Made by a program: the position numbers and the translations under genes. Shown here one piece after another: positions 40,894-49,136 of a DNA stretch of 64,000 nucleotides. The notes beneath the pieces were generated by a model that was given only the letters and a program-made list of their open reading frames with translations, ran no database searches and was not told the origin of the DNA. How positions within the stretch are numbered: position 1 is the first letter of the stretch; each line of letters opens with the position of its first letter. Origin of the DNA: a virus; IMG/VR virus record IMGVR_UViG_3300027850_000169, positions 27,697 through 91,696 of that record; one strand, 5' to 3'.

Positions 40894-42303
40894 TTAACTC
40901 TTGTAATATCCAATGCCTGTTTGATATCGAATAGGTTCATTTAGACAGAAATGTGCACCAGAAGCAGCATCGGTAATATCTTTGACTTTCCCATCAGGAA
41001 AATCGTGCATCCAGTTTAAAAATCTGTCATTCCACGAGGCTCGTAGAAGCTTGACTTTCCCCCTAAAAGTGTCAGTAGCCAAAGGCTTTGCACGTTTCAC
41101 CTTGTCTCCGAGTGGTCGGACACCTTCTGCATCAATGTCTGAGTGTAATCCCATTAGTAATTGTTTGATATGCTCCTCGTCGCGTTTTCCACTACTTCCC
41201 CCTTCCAACTCCCAACGGACTTTGCACCACAATCCGTCCTGTTGTGCGGTTGCTACCATTAGCTCGTCGCCGCCAACCGGCCCAACTTGTTCGGCGATAA
41301 CATCTACCACGTAATAAATATCGTCAACTAATCGCATTTTGACTCCGGCGGTATAGCAGGCGTTAGAACGAACGGCCGCCTCTGTTGCCGCCAAATCCCA
41401 AAACCTAACTTCTTCACCGCTGTAATCTAAACGCGGAACATCATCAACAATTTCAAACCAAGCGCGGTTAAATAGCTTACCCGACTCTTCCTTAACTTTC
41501 CAATTTCCGTAAAGTAGTCGAGCTTGGTCTACCGGATGCAAAGCCTGAAGATTTGCCAGATACTCCGGGTTCTGCTGCATCAAAATTTGATTGTCTTCGA
41601 TTTTAGCAGGGATGAAGGTAAAGCTTTTTGCCATTAAGCCAGGATATCTATTCTCAAGTTCATCTCTTGAGCTACCCCAAACAATCTCACCACTCTGCCG
41701 AACAAAGTAGCGAACGACTCCACTATGCTCTGTAATTGGGAACCCTTCGTCATCTAGCCACCAATCAATAAACCCTGCAATCCAAGAGTCGGCATCAGGG
41801 TTAGTTGTACAGCGAACATAGGGGCGGATTCCACAAGTTGAGCGGTTGCGACTGAACAGGTAAAAAATAGCCGACTCACTAAAATGGGTTAATTCATCTA
41901 TTAGCAAAAGCGGAATTTGACTACCTTGATACTTGTACTTAGCTTGCTCGTTTCCCAAATGTCCAAAGCCTATCTTTGCGCCACTAGAAAACAACCAATC
42001 AAGTGTACTTTTTTTGGGAGTCGCACCTAGCAGCGGATAGATATCTTCTGATGTATCCCAAAGCGCTCCTTCTTCGGTTATCTGAGCAAAACTTTGCCTG
42101 AACAAAACGGCTCCAAACTTTGGATTTCCTATATGACGCAAAGGTTCTAGCATTAAAGCGTAGCTTTTTCCTCCACCTGCCGCGCCACCGTAAATACAAA
42201 AATCTGCCGAGGTAGTTAAGAACGCTTCCTGTTGCCCTGACTGTGGCTTGAGTATTAAATCTGATGACTTGACGGGTAATTTCTTGTATTGTTTTACGGG
42301 CAT
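40894..42303 (-). CDS. terL: Terminase large subunit
   Basis: 469 residues. Walker A GGAAGGGKS at 39-47, Walker B LLLIDE at 133-138, and a C-terminal nuclease domain with EVRFWDLAAT and later acidic residues (GGDELMVAT, DITDAASGA). It is the ATPase that packages DNA through the portal. The order small subunit then large subunit is standard. Confidence 0.95.
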   Translation of the reverse strand: MPVKQYKKLPVKSSDLILKPQSGQQEAFLTTSADFCIYGGAAGGGKSYALMLEPLRHIGNPKFGAVLFRQSFAQITEEGALWDTSEDIYPLLGATPKKSTLDWLFSSGAKIGFGHLGNEQAKYKYQGSQIPLLLIDELTHFSESAIFYLFSRNRSTCGIRPYVRCTTNPDADSWIAGFIDWWLDDEGFPITEHSGVVRYFVRQSGEIVWGSSRDELENRYPGLMAKSFTFIPAKIEDNQILMQQNPEYLANLQALHPVDQARLLYGNWKVKEESGKLFNRAWFEIVDDVPRLDYSGEEVRFWDLAATEAAVRSNACYTAGVKMRLVDDIYYVVDVIAEQVGPVGGDELMVATAQQDGLWCKVRWELEGGSSGKRDEEHIKQLLMGLHSDIDAEGVRPLGDKVKRAKPLATDTFRGKVKLLRASWNDRFLNWMHDFPDGKVKDITDAASGAHFCLNEPIRYQTGIGYYKS

Positions 42304-42311
42304 AGTCAGAC

Positions 42312-42749
42312 TTAATCTCGATTGTTTTCAGGAAGGTAAATAGACACAGTTTGTGGCCTATCTAAATTAATCTGTTGAGGAGCTTCTTCAGTCCTTTCTC
42401 TCATCCCGCAGCGAGTCTTCTCATACCAAATTATTGCCGTCATGTCACGGTCAACGGTTGCTTTTTCAAAAAGCACTTTAGCAACAGTTATCCTTGCTCT
42501 GGCTAAACCTTTGTCATAAGCTTCTTTAATAGTTGGGTTCCATTTTTTATTGCGGTATAAGGTTGATTCGGACACACCCAAAATCGCTGCCATATGCCCG
42601 ACAGGTAATCCGTAACCAGCCATTACGCCAATTGAGCGTAACTCTGCTTCTGTAAAGACTTTCTTGGGGCGGCCGCGAGAAGTTTCGGTTGGCTGCTCCT
42701 CCCCTGATTCTAAAGTTGATTCATCGTCAAAATCTACAGTCTCGGTCAT
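42312..42749 (-). CDS. Terminase small subunit-like protein
   Basis: 145 residues from the ATG at 42747-42749; the 27 residues upstream are less likely. MAAILGVSESTLYRNKKWNPTIKEAYDKG is a helix-turn-helix with a following helix, like small terminases that recognise phage DNA. An acidic SGEEQP region and a GRPKK basic run precede it. Lies 8 nt upstream of terL. Confidence 0.75.
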   Translation of the reverse strand: MTETVDFDDESTLESGEEQPTETSRGRPKKVFTEAELRSIGVMAGYGLPVGHMAAILGVSESTLYRNKKWNPTIKEAYDKGLARARITVAKVLFEKATVDRDMTAIIWYEKTRCGMRERTEEAPQQINLDRPQTVSIYLPENNRD

Positions 42750-42924
42750 GGGGTTGCAATTGTTGATACTAAAATTAATGTCAACAATTAAAATATTATT
42801 TAGTTGTAGCTGTTTTCTATTGGTTTTCAAGTCTAATGCCGTTAAGAGTTAAAGGTTTTACTGGGTAAGCTGTCAACTCTCAACAATGACTATATTGTTA
42901 CAGGTCTATAGGGCACGGTTAACA

Positions 42925-43653
42925 ATGTTATTTAACGAGAAAACAGAAGAGAATTTACAGTGTGGGTTTAGTGGTACTCCTAAAGGTGGCTTTGGTGGCG
43001 GTGGAGGTAGTGCCGCAAGTAGCAAAAAAGCTAGTCCAGCGGCAGAATCCACTGGAACTCACGATGACATCCCCAATGTTCAAGAAGATGCACAGGGAGC
43101 GCGTCAAAAACTACAAGAGTTGACTGGACTTTCTGAGTCTGATGTCAGAGAAACAATGAAAGCCGTCATGGGTTATACGCAAGAAAGAAGTGCAGATATT
43201 AGAGACTTTCAATATGGCAGCACTAAAGATATGAGTCCCAAAGATATTGAAAGAGCCAAGCGTGAAGTTGAGGTACTCAACAAGTATATTGATAAAATGC
43301 CAAAATTCAAAGGCGACATATACAGAGGTAAAGATTTTGAAAGCCCAGAGAAGGCAGAAGCATTTTTAAACAAGCTGAAAACGTCCGACTATCAATTACC
43401 TGCCTTGTCTAGCTTTTCTAGCACGCCAAAAATCGCCGACAACTTTGCACGGTCACGAAGTAAAATGGGGATGAAAGGGAGAGTACCTATAGTTTTTGTT
43501 GTCGAAGGCAACAAAAGTGGTGCAAGTATTAGAAGCCTCTCAGAAAAGACGAAAGAAGACGAGGTTTTAGTGCCTAAAAATGTTAGATACAGGTTAAAAA
43601 AGGCGGCGTACCAAAAAGATGGAATTTGGTACGTTCCTTTAGCAGAATCCTAG
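42925..43653 (+). CDS. ADP-ribosyltransferase with shared N-terminal tag
   Basis: 242 residues from the ATG at 42925. Residues 1-40 carry the tag TEENLQCGFSGTPKGG, a glycine run and AASSKKAS, also found on the 45140 protein. The rest is an R-S-E type mono-ADP-ribosyltransferase: Arg134 (GDIYRG), the serine block at 162-167 (SSFSST) and the E-x-E pair at 211/213 (EDEVLVP). Phage enzymes of this type modify host RNA polymerase or other proteins on entry. The tag may load it into the virion. Confidence 0.8.
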   Translation: MLFNEKTEENLQCGFSGTPKGGFGGGGGSAASSKKASPAAESTGTHDDIPNVQEDAQGARQKLQELTGLSESDVRETMKAVMGYTQERSADIRDFQYGSTKDMSPKDIERAKREVEVLNKYIDKMPKFKGDIYRGKDFESPEKAEAFLNKLKTSDYQLPALSSFSSTPKIADNFARSRSKMGMKGRVPIVFVVEGNKSGASIRSLSEKTKEDEVLVPKNVRYRLKKAAYQKDGIWYVPLAES

Positions 43654-43656
43654 CAA

Positions 43657-43785
43657 CTATTTTTTCTTAGGTACTAGGTTGTCACGTCCTGGTTCGTCAA
43701 CAAATCGAGCAGCTCTTTTCTGGGCTTCTGTTTCACTTGTCTTTGGTTTCTTTCTCGCTGGCTTTGCTATTTTTTTAGTCGTCAT
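43657..43785 (-). CDS. Tiny Lys-rich protein (42 aa)
   Basis: ATG 43783-43785 to TAG 43657-43659: MTTKKIAKPARKKPK ... ARFVDEPGRDNLVPKKK. Twelve lysines and five arginines in 42 residues give a strongly basic peptide, as in phage DNA-condensing or nucleoid-binding proteins. GGAAT lies 9 nt upstream. The frame lies on the opposite strand between two plus-strand genes. Not certain, but the composition is protein-like. Confidence 0.5.
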   Translation of the reverse strand: MTTKKIAKPARKKPKTSETEAQKRAARFVDEPGRDNLVPKKK

Positions 43786-43863
43786 ATTCTAAATTCCAAT
43801 GCGGTACAATTATTATCACCTAAATTAGTGATAGTATAGTTAATACAAACAAATTTAACAGCT

Positions 43864-45123
43864 ATGACTTTAGACGTTTATTGGGGAGGATTGTTTTATA
43901 ATTCGTGCGCGCCACTAGAGCTAAGTTTAAACTGGTGTACTCATAACTGCGCGTACTGTTTTGCAAATCTGAATCTACCAAACCGCAAAGTAGAAGCCAA
44001 ACAAATACTTAACTTTTTAACGAGTTACGAAAAACGCACAAGCTACGCGGCGTGGTTGTTACAGCGGGGTTATCCCGTAGTATTCTCCAGTCACGTCGAC
44101 CCATTTGCTGTTGCAAATGAAGATTTGAGCCTGAGCATTATTGAACTATTTGGACTCAAGGGAATTCCATTTATATTGCAAACCAAAGGCGGTCGGCGTG
44201 TTTATGACGCAATTGACATGATAGATACCCCGATAGTTTGGTATGTCAGTATTTCCACCTTGAACGAAGATATAGCTAAAAAAGTTGAACCGGGCGCGCC
44301 ACTAATTCACGAGCGACTGCGGATGATTGAAAAAGTTGTTGCCAAAGGTCATCAGGTGTGCGTAGGAATCAACCCTTGCGTCCCTGATTGGTTGCCCAAT
44401 CCTAGAGAAATGACAGATAGACTAAAAGATATAGGGGTATGGGGGGTAAACGTTAATCCAATGCACTTGAGTAGCACTCAGCTTAAAAATATGCCCGCCC
44501 GTGGGAAAACTGCGCTAGGAAAAGAAGTATTGCACCAAGCTCTTTACAGGAGTAAACACCCTGAAGTAACACAGCACTGTTTGACTACAAAAGACGCTGT
44601 AGTTCAATCGGGAATGGAAATAATAAGTAGTGGCCAAGGGACTCCCTCTCATTTTTTCAAACCTTATAAAGACTTGTACCCCATCAGGTTTCCACTGTAC
44701 CAAGATTTTGTTAATTTCTGCCACGAGACAAAAAAGGATGGAGACGCTATATATTATGAAGAATACTTGAGTTATTTTCTCCCTCAGCTTCCTGATATTG
44801 AACTCAAAACGTTAAATCAGCACGTTTACGCGACAACTTTAGGGGTAAGCTTGCACGGTAAAGGCCCCGACATCTATCAAAGTATTACAAACTACGAAAC
44901 GTTGCTTGAGAAAATTTGGCAGCACTATGAGATAAGTTTCTGTCCGGTACGTTTTGACTGTTTTTCTTGGGCAGCAGACTGGGAAATACAAGCAAATGGG
45001 GAAGAGGGATGGACTCAATATCTAGATGATAACGATAGACCTATATTGATTTTCAAGCCTAATTTCACCGAGGCTGAATGGTTTACTCAGTGGAGTCCAA
45101 CAGGTGACTCTAGTATTGTCTAG
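43864..45123 (+). CDS. Radical SAM protein, spore photoproduct lyase-like
   Basis: 419 residues. The cluster motif C-x3-C-x2-C is at residues 25, 29 and 32 (WCTHNCAYC), the pattern that binds the 4Fe-4S cluster and S-adenosylmethionine. Downstream strand motifs (VVFSSHVDPFA, FILQTKGGRR, WYVSISTLN) resemble the spore-photoproduct-lyase branch. The C-terminal ~150 residues do not match anything I know. Substrate unknown; beside a ParB-like and a glycosyltransferase-like gene, modified DNA is a reasonable guess. Confidence 0.8.
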   Translation: MTLDVYWGGLFYNSCAPLELSLNWCTHNCAYCFANLNLPNRKVEAKQILNFLTSYEKRTSYAAWLLQRGYPVVFSSHVDPFAVANEDLSLSIIELFGLKGIPFILQTKGGRRVYDAIDMIDTPIVWYVSISTLNEDIAKKVEPGAPLIHERLRMIEKVVAKGHQVCVGINPCVPDWLPNPREMTDRLKDIGVWGVNVNPMHLSSTQLKNMPARGKTALGKEVLHQALYRSKHPEVTQHCLTTKDAVVQSGMEIISSGQGTPSHFFKPYKDLYPIRFPLYQDFVNFCHETKKDGDAIYYEEYLSYFLPQLPDIELKTLNQHVYATTLGVSLHGKGPDIYQSITNYETLLEKIWQHYEISFCPVRFDCFSWAADWEIQANGEEGWTQYLDDNDRPILIFKPNFTEAEWFTQWSPTGDSSIV

Positions 45124-45139
45124 AGGCAGGAGTAAGTCA

Positions 45140-45694
45140 ATGTTAAAATTCGACGAGCAAACAGAAGAAAATTTACAATGCGGGTTTAGTGGCACTCCTA
45201 AAGGCGGTTGGAGCGGCGGTGGTGGAGGCGGTGCGGCAAGTAGCAAAAAAGCTAGTGCCACCGCCGCAAAAGCTATTCAAAACAATCTAGTGCCCGCTAC
45301 ATCTCGTGGGGAACAGTTGCGAGCGAAGCTTGGTAATAATGCTGCGCTTGATAAACTTAATTCAAGGACTAGAGTTGCGGCAGGTTCTACGTCTTTAGAG
45401 CGAAATCTGGCCGCAAACGCTAACAAAAGAAACGTTGCAAAGACTTTATCTAGAGTGCGTGCAGTAGGTGCTGTACTTCGTGGAGAAATTGAAAGTAAAG
45501 CTACACAAAAGTCTATAGATAGACAAGCTAGGAAAAGAGGAACAGATTTAAACGTTAGTAGAAAGACGTTGTACGACCCTACTGGAAAAGATACGAATAG
45601 TTCATTTAAGAATGTTGTCACTGGCAGGTCTACAAAAGGGGGGGATTCCGAACAAAGACGAGCGGCTCAATCATCCAAAAGAAACAAAAGGTGA
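45140..45694 (+). CDS. Basic protein with the shared N-terminal tag
   Basis: 184 residues from the ATG at 45140, 16 nt after the radical SAM stop. Residues 1-45 repeat the tag of the 42925 protein (TEENLQCGFSGTPKGG, glycine run, AASSKKAS). The rest is lysine/arginine/serine-rich, low in hydrophobics and without a known domain, ending SSKRNKR. It looks like a virion-borne or DNA-bound protein. Two different cargoes behind one tag is the striking feature. Confidence 0.65.
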   Translation: MLKFDEQTEENLQCGFSGTPKGGWSGGGGGGAASSKKASATAAKAIQNNLVPATSRGEQLRAKLGNNAALDKLNSRTRVAAGSTSLERNLAANANKRNVAKTLSRVRAVGAVLRGEIESKATQKSIDRQARKRGTDLNVSRKTLYDPTGKDTNSSFKNVVTGRSTKGGDSEQRRAAQSSKRNKR

Positions 45695-45758
45695 AAAGCG
45701 GTAAAAGCAAAAATATCCACGAAAAAGTAGAATTCTAGTAGTAAAAAACCTTTCACCA

Positions 45759-46418
45759 ATGAATCAAGAAACACTAGAAAATCCCATGCAATCCGTCGTA
45801 TTAGTTCCGCTAAGTGCGTTACACGAAGACCCCGCAAATGCCCGCCAAGGTAACGTTGAATCAATTGTTGATTCACTTAAAGAATTTGGCCAACATCGTC
45901 CTTGTGTAGTTCAAAAAAGTACCGGGCGAATCATTGCTGGCAATCATTTGTACAAAGCTGCGAAAGAGCTTGGATGGGAAAACATTGGAGTTTTTTACGT
46001 TGATGATGATGACAAAACAGCACTCCGACGCGGTATAGCTGATAATGCCACAGGCGACCAAGCGAGTTGGGATATTGAAACTTTAGCGGCGTTGATTCAA
46101 GAAGCTGGGGACAATATTCCTGGTGTTGACGATTTTTTACTTGATGAAATTGACGCGCTACTTGCAGACCCGGCAGAACCGGAGTTACCAGAGTCGAAAC
46201 CAGTCTATCCAATCGTTCCAAGGATGGCGGAGAGGTACGATTGCATAGTCATTGCTTCAACGAATGAGATGGATTACGCTTTCTTAAAAACCGTACTAAA
46301 ACTTGAAACCAACAAAAGTTTTAAAGGTAATCACGTTGGGCAAACACACATTATCAAAGCTGAAAAGTTTTGCCAATTGTGGAGAGCTAATAGTAAGCAG
46401 TTAAAAGGTGACGTTTAA
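45759..46418 (+). CDS. ParB-like nuclease domain protein
   Basis: 219 residues. VPLSALHEDPANARQG, IVDSLKEFGQHRPCVV, RIIAGNHLYKAAKELGW and ADNATGDQASWD are the successive blocks of the ParB/Srx-like domain of phages. This domain binds DNA or nucleotides and may act as a nuclease or ATPase. The C-terminal half is less conserved. Its stop overlaps the next start (ATGA), so the two genes work together. Confidence 0.8.
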   Translation: MNQETLENPMQSVVLVPLSALHEDPANARQGNVESIVDSLKEFGQHRPCVVQKSTGRIIAGNHLYKAAKELGWENIGVFYVDDDDKTALRRGIADNATGDQASWDIETLAALIQEAGDNIPGVDDFLLDEIDALLADPAEPELPESKPVYPIVPRMAERYDCIVIASTNEMDYAFLKTVLKLETNKSFKGNHVGQTHIIKAEKFCQLWRANSKQLKGDV

Positions 46419-47104
46419 TGAGCCTTAAAATCATTATTCCCAGTAAAAACAAAGCATCGAGCGTTATCGCTCACAAGCTAGTTGAAGGTGGAACTTTGTG
46501 CGTTCCAGAATCTCAAGTTAGTGACTACCAAAGGTATAATTCAAACGTAGAAATCATTGGGTATCCTGACAGTATTGAGACTTTCGCTACTCGGAATAAA
46601 TGGATATTGGATAAATTTAATCACGTTTTTTTTATAAGTGACAATATTATCAATTGTTTAAAGCTGTGTGGAGTTAAGAGTGAATCAACAAAAGTAGAGC
46701 CAGAAAAGGTAACAGAGTTAATTTACAATGCTGATGATATCGCAACTCAACTAGGTACATATTTATTCGGATTTAGTGCTAATTGTGTTGCCGCCAGCTA
46801 CCACGGATTAAAGCCTTTTCGCAGCAGTGGAAGTATTGATGGCTATGCCTTTGGAGTGCGCTCAGGCTCGAAACTATTTTGGAACGACAACATCACTGAA
46901 GACTTGAATCAAATATGGCTGTCAGGGTTAAATGCACACTTTCATCGTTCTACATTTGTTGACGAGCGCTTTGGATTTAAGAAAGCTCAAACTTACGCGC
47001 ATATAGAAGGTAAAAAAACTAACGACTCTGAATTGCTCAAACATTATTTCGGTAACGCCGTCACTCAAAAGAAAGATAGGTTAGAGTTTGATTCACGATT
47101 TTAA
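46418..47104 (+). CDS. Glycosyltransferase-like protein of phage type
   Basis: 228 residues. SLKIIIPSKNKASSVIA and the following YQRYNSNVEIIGYPD and VFFISDNII resemble GT-A-like glycosyltransferases that modify DNA bases in phages (TET-associated type), and the C-terminal LSGLNAHFHRSTFVDERFGF fits the same fold. Coupled to the ParB-like gene by a 1-nt overlap. If real, it would add sugars to modified DNA bases. Assigned from sequence pattern only. Confidence 0.55.
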   Translation: MSLKIIIPSKNKASSVIAHKLVEGGTLCVPESQVSDYQRYNSNVEIIGYPDSIETFATRNKWILDKFNHVFFISDNIINCLKLCGVKSESTKVEPEKVTELIYNADDIATQLGTYLFGFSANCVAASYHGLKPFRSSGSIDGYAFGVRSGSKLFWNDNITEDLNQIWLSGLNAHFHRSTFVDERFGFKKAQTYAHIEGKKTNDSELLKHYFGNAVTQKKDRLEFDSRF

Positions 47105-47524
47105 TTAAGTCTCCAAATCGGTTAATTGTTTTGCAACTTCCTCCAGTCTGCAAATTGTTATTACTTCCGGCGTGTTAACTCCAATATACTTCTTTTTAGG
47201 GCTTTTCCCACCCATTTTTCGATAGCCGTACCAATACCACAGAGCATTCTGTGGTTGCCTTCTAGCGGTAAAAGGTTTGCACCCTAGAGAAGACACGAAC
47301 CGAAAAGATGGAACCGATTGCAGCCAGTCCCTACCCTGTTCTGAGTCTAATTGAAAAATTGTTCCGTCTGGTAGCGTGACCGCACCCGCTGAGACTATGG
47401 CGATGGTTTGTTGCATAGTCCGTCCCCTTGAGTCGCGAGTAAAGGTTACGCCTGACTCTTGCGACTGCGAGGATTCTTTTTGCTGAAGTGACATTTTACT
47501 GATTTCCGTGTTTTCGTGTACCAT
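47105..47524 (-). CDS. Hypothetical protein with WYWYGYRK motif
   Basis: 139 residues from the ATG at 47522-47524; longer starts are unlikely as they cover a promoter-module region. The C-terminal half has LWYWYGYRKMGGKSPKKKYIG, a pattern common in recombinase-like and other phage proteins where a short positive loop follows an aromatic strand. The rest is S/Q/T-rich. It is convergent with the glycosyltransferase-like gene. Confidence 0.5.
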   Translation of the reverse strand: MVHENTEISKMSLQQKESSQSQESGVTFTRDSRGRTMQQTIAIVSAGAVTLPDGTIFQLDSEQGRDWLQSVPSFRFVSSLGCKPFTARRQPQNALWYWYGYRKMGGKSPKKKYIGVNTPEVITICRLEEVAKQLTDLET

Positions 47525-47716
47525 CTCTAGGCTACCACGCTGACCGGATTTTGGGAAGCCCCGATTTTGATGTGTCAGCATATTTAGTGAATCACACCCA
47601 CGCCCGCGAATATACGCTACCGTCACGCTATCTGTCAACCCCCTTGTGCCAGTTTCCTTGTAATCGTTACACCGCATACTTTTCAAGTCCTTGTGACAGT
47701 TTCTTTGCAAAAACGC

Positions 47717-47745
47717 TTGACACATCCCAAAATCTGTGGGATAGT
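47717..47745 (+). promoter_or_regulatory. Recurring promoter module, copy 4 (variant)
   Basis: TTGACA, 17-nt spacer, GATAGT. The spacer carries a 6-bp inverted repeat ATCCCA / TGGGAT in place of GGGTAGCC. It lies 140 nt before copy 5, so two modules act in tandem. Confidence 0.6.
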
Positions 47746-47855
47746 AGTTTTAGTTGAAAAAACGAACCGCCAACAACCGCCTCACTACCGTTACTGTCCA
47801 CAACCGTTGCCCAGCATACGTCTCAAGCCTTCTCAAAAATACTTTTGAAAAACGC

Positions 47856-47884
47856 TTGACAAATCTCGGACAGTAGCCTATAGT
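47856..47884 (+). promoter_or_regulatory. Recurring promoter module, copy 5
   Basis: TTGACA, 17-nt spacer ending CAGTAGCC, TATAGT, preceded by CAAAAATACTTTTGAAAAACGC. Drives 47926. Confidence 0.8.
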
Positions 47885-47925
47885 AGTTACATAGCCGAAA
47901 ACGAAACGAACCTTGAAAATCGAAT

Positions 47926-48306
47926 ATGAAGCCACGCACCCCTCGCGCCACATACCTGACCGCTACGGAAGCACATCAAATTATCGATAGCGCCATCAGC
48001 GAACTAAATGATTGGCAACTGACAGCCTACCTCGCAAGCGACACCACGTACTCTCTGATTTCGGGAATTCTCAAATTAGAAGCATTTGAAAGAAACGGCC
48101 TCCGCGCCCGATTGACGATTGAAGAAGTTCAAGAATTACTAAACTCAGTAATTACCGAGTTCAACGACCGCCAACTGAACGAATACCTCTACGCCAAAGA
48201 ACAAGAGAATTCTTGGGAATACCTCACATATTTCGGCTTCATAATCGACCCCCTCGTAAGAGGAACAGTGAAAATCGAACAACGCCTCAGAACTTTAACC
48301 GACTAA
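47926..48306 (+). CDS. Hypothetical protein with repeated halves
   Basis: 126 residues. Residues 13-36 (TEAHQIIDSAISELNDWQLTAYL) recur at about 67-90 (EEVQELLNSVITEFNDRQLNEYL), so the protein is an internal duplication of a helix-turn-helix-sized unit. First gene after the tandem promoters at 47717 and 47856. Function unknown. Confidence 0.6.
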   Translation: MKPRTPRATYLTATEAHQIIDSAISELNDWQLTAYLASDTTYSLISGILKLEAFERNGLRARLTIEEVQELLNSVITEFNDRQLNEYLYAKEQENSWEYLTYFGFIIDPLVRGTVKIEQRLRTLTD

Positions 48307-48312
48307 TTCATC

Positions 48313-48328
48313 GGGGGAGAAATCCCCC
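48313..48328 (+). other. Intercistronic hairpin GGGGG/CCCCC
   Basis: A 5-bp G-C stem about 10 nt after the stop codon and not followed by T. Confidence 0.45.
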
Positions 48329-48374
48329 ACTACCACTTCAGTCGCACACAATCACTTCACTCAAGGCAAAAATC

Positions 48375-48965
48375 ATGAACTTTACCAAAGCCATCAAAAC
48401 CGCTGCTATTGCAACCGCTGCTACTGTCGTTGCTATCGCAATCCTATCTCTGTACCCCAAGGATAAGCGCAATCAAGAAATAGAACGGGCCCGAAAGAGC
48501 GTGACAGAGCGTCGCACTCAAATCGAAAAACAGAAGGCGGAAATCGAAGCTGAATTGAAGGAACTCAAGGTAGTCAAACAAGCGGAAGAAACTCTGAGCA
48601 ATCTACACGAACCGGAACCGCTGCCGGAGTTGACAATCATTCCGAACCCTTGGGAGTTGAAGTCTAAGCTTGTCTCTGTCACCATAGAGACGCAACTACC
48701 GCTAGTACCGCAACCGCAACTTTGCCTCCCCCCGCTAAAGTCTACTCCACCCGTACCAGTTACCACTAAGAAAGAAAAAAGGAAGGCAATACCCAAACCT
48801 CCAAAAGTTACTCCAATTGTCCTCCCTGCACCGCTAAGCATTCCGCCTACAAACTACGACAAACTAGGTATTCGAGAGTTGAAGAAGCTAGCGTCAGGCA
48901 AGATTAAGAACTACGGAAAAATGAAAAAATCCGAACTAATAACGGCGCTTAATGCCAGTAGCTAG
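48375..48965 (+). CDS. Membrane-anchored coiled-coil protein with SAP-like end
   Basis: 196 residues from the ATG at 48375; a longer start would overlap the preceding gene. One membrane helix (about 8-26) is followed by a charged coiled coil, a proline-rich linker, and a C-terminal LGIRELKKLASGKIKNYGKM segment that resembles the SAP/Rho N-terminal-like DNA- or RNA-binding fold. The gene at 49137 has a similar segment at its start. Confidence 0.6.
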   Translation: MNFTKAIKTAAIATAATVVAIAILSLYPKDKRNQEIERARKSVTERRTQIEKQKAEIEAELKELKVVKQAEETLSNLHEPEPLPELTIIPNPWELKSKLVSVTIETQLPLVPQPQLCLPPLKSTPPVPVTTKKEKRKAIPKPPKVTPIVLPAPLSIPPTNYDKLGIRELKKLASGKIKNYGKMKKSELITALNASS

Positions 48966-48978
48966 CAAGTTAATCGAA

Positions 48979-49002
48979 GGGAGCGCAAAGTAATCCGCTC
49001 CC
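48979..49002 (+). other. Intercistronic hairpin GGGAGCG/CGCTCCC
   Basis: A 7-bp stem about 13 nt after the stop codon, again without a T-run, before the next promoter module. Confidence 0.5.
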
Positions 49003-49067
49003 ACACTACTCTAGTTGTTGCCTAGCATACGTTTCAAACCTCCTCACAAAATACTTTCCCAAAACGC

Positions 49068-49096
49068 TTGACAAATTACTGGGTAGCCTATATGAT
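49068..49096 (+). promoter_or_regulatory. Recurring promoter module, copy 6
   Basis: TTGACA, 17-nt spacer with GGGTAGCC, TATGAT, preceded by CAAAATACTTTCCCAAAACGC. Drives the operon beginning at 49137. Confidence 0.8.
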
Positions 49097-49136
49097 AGTT
49101 TAGAGTCAAAAAAACGAACCACTTCAAAAACAAACC

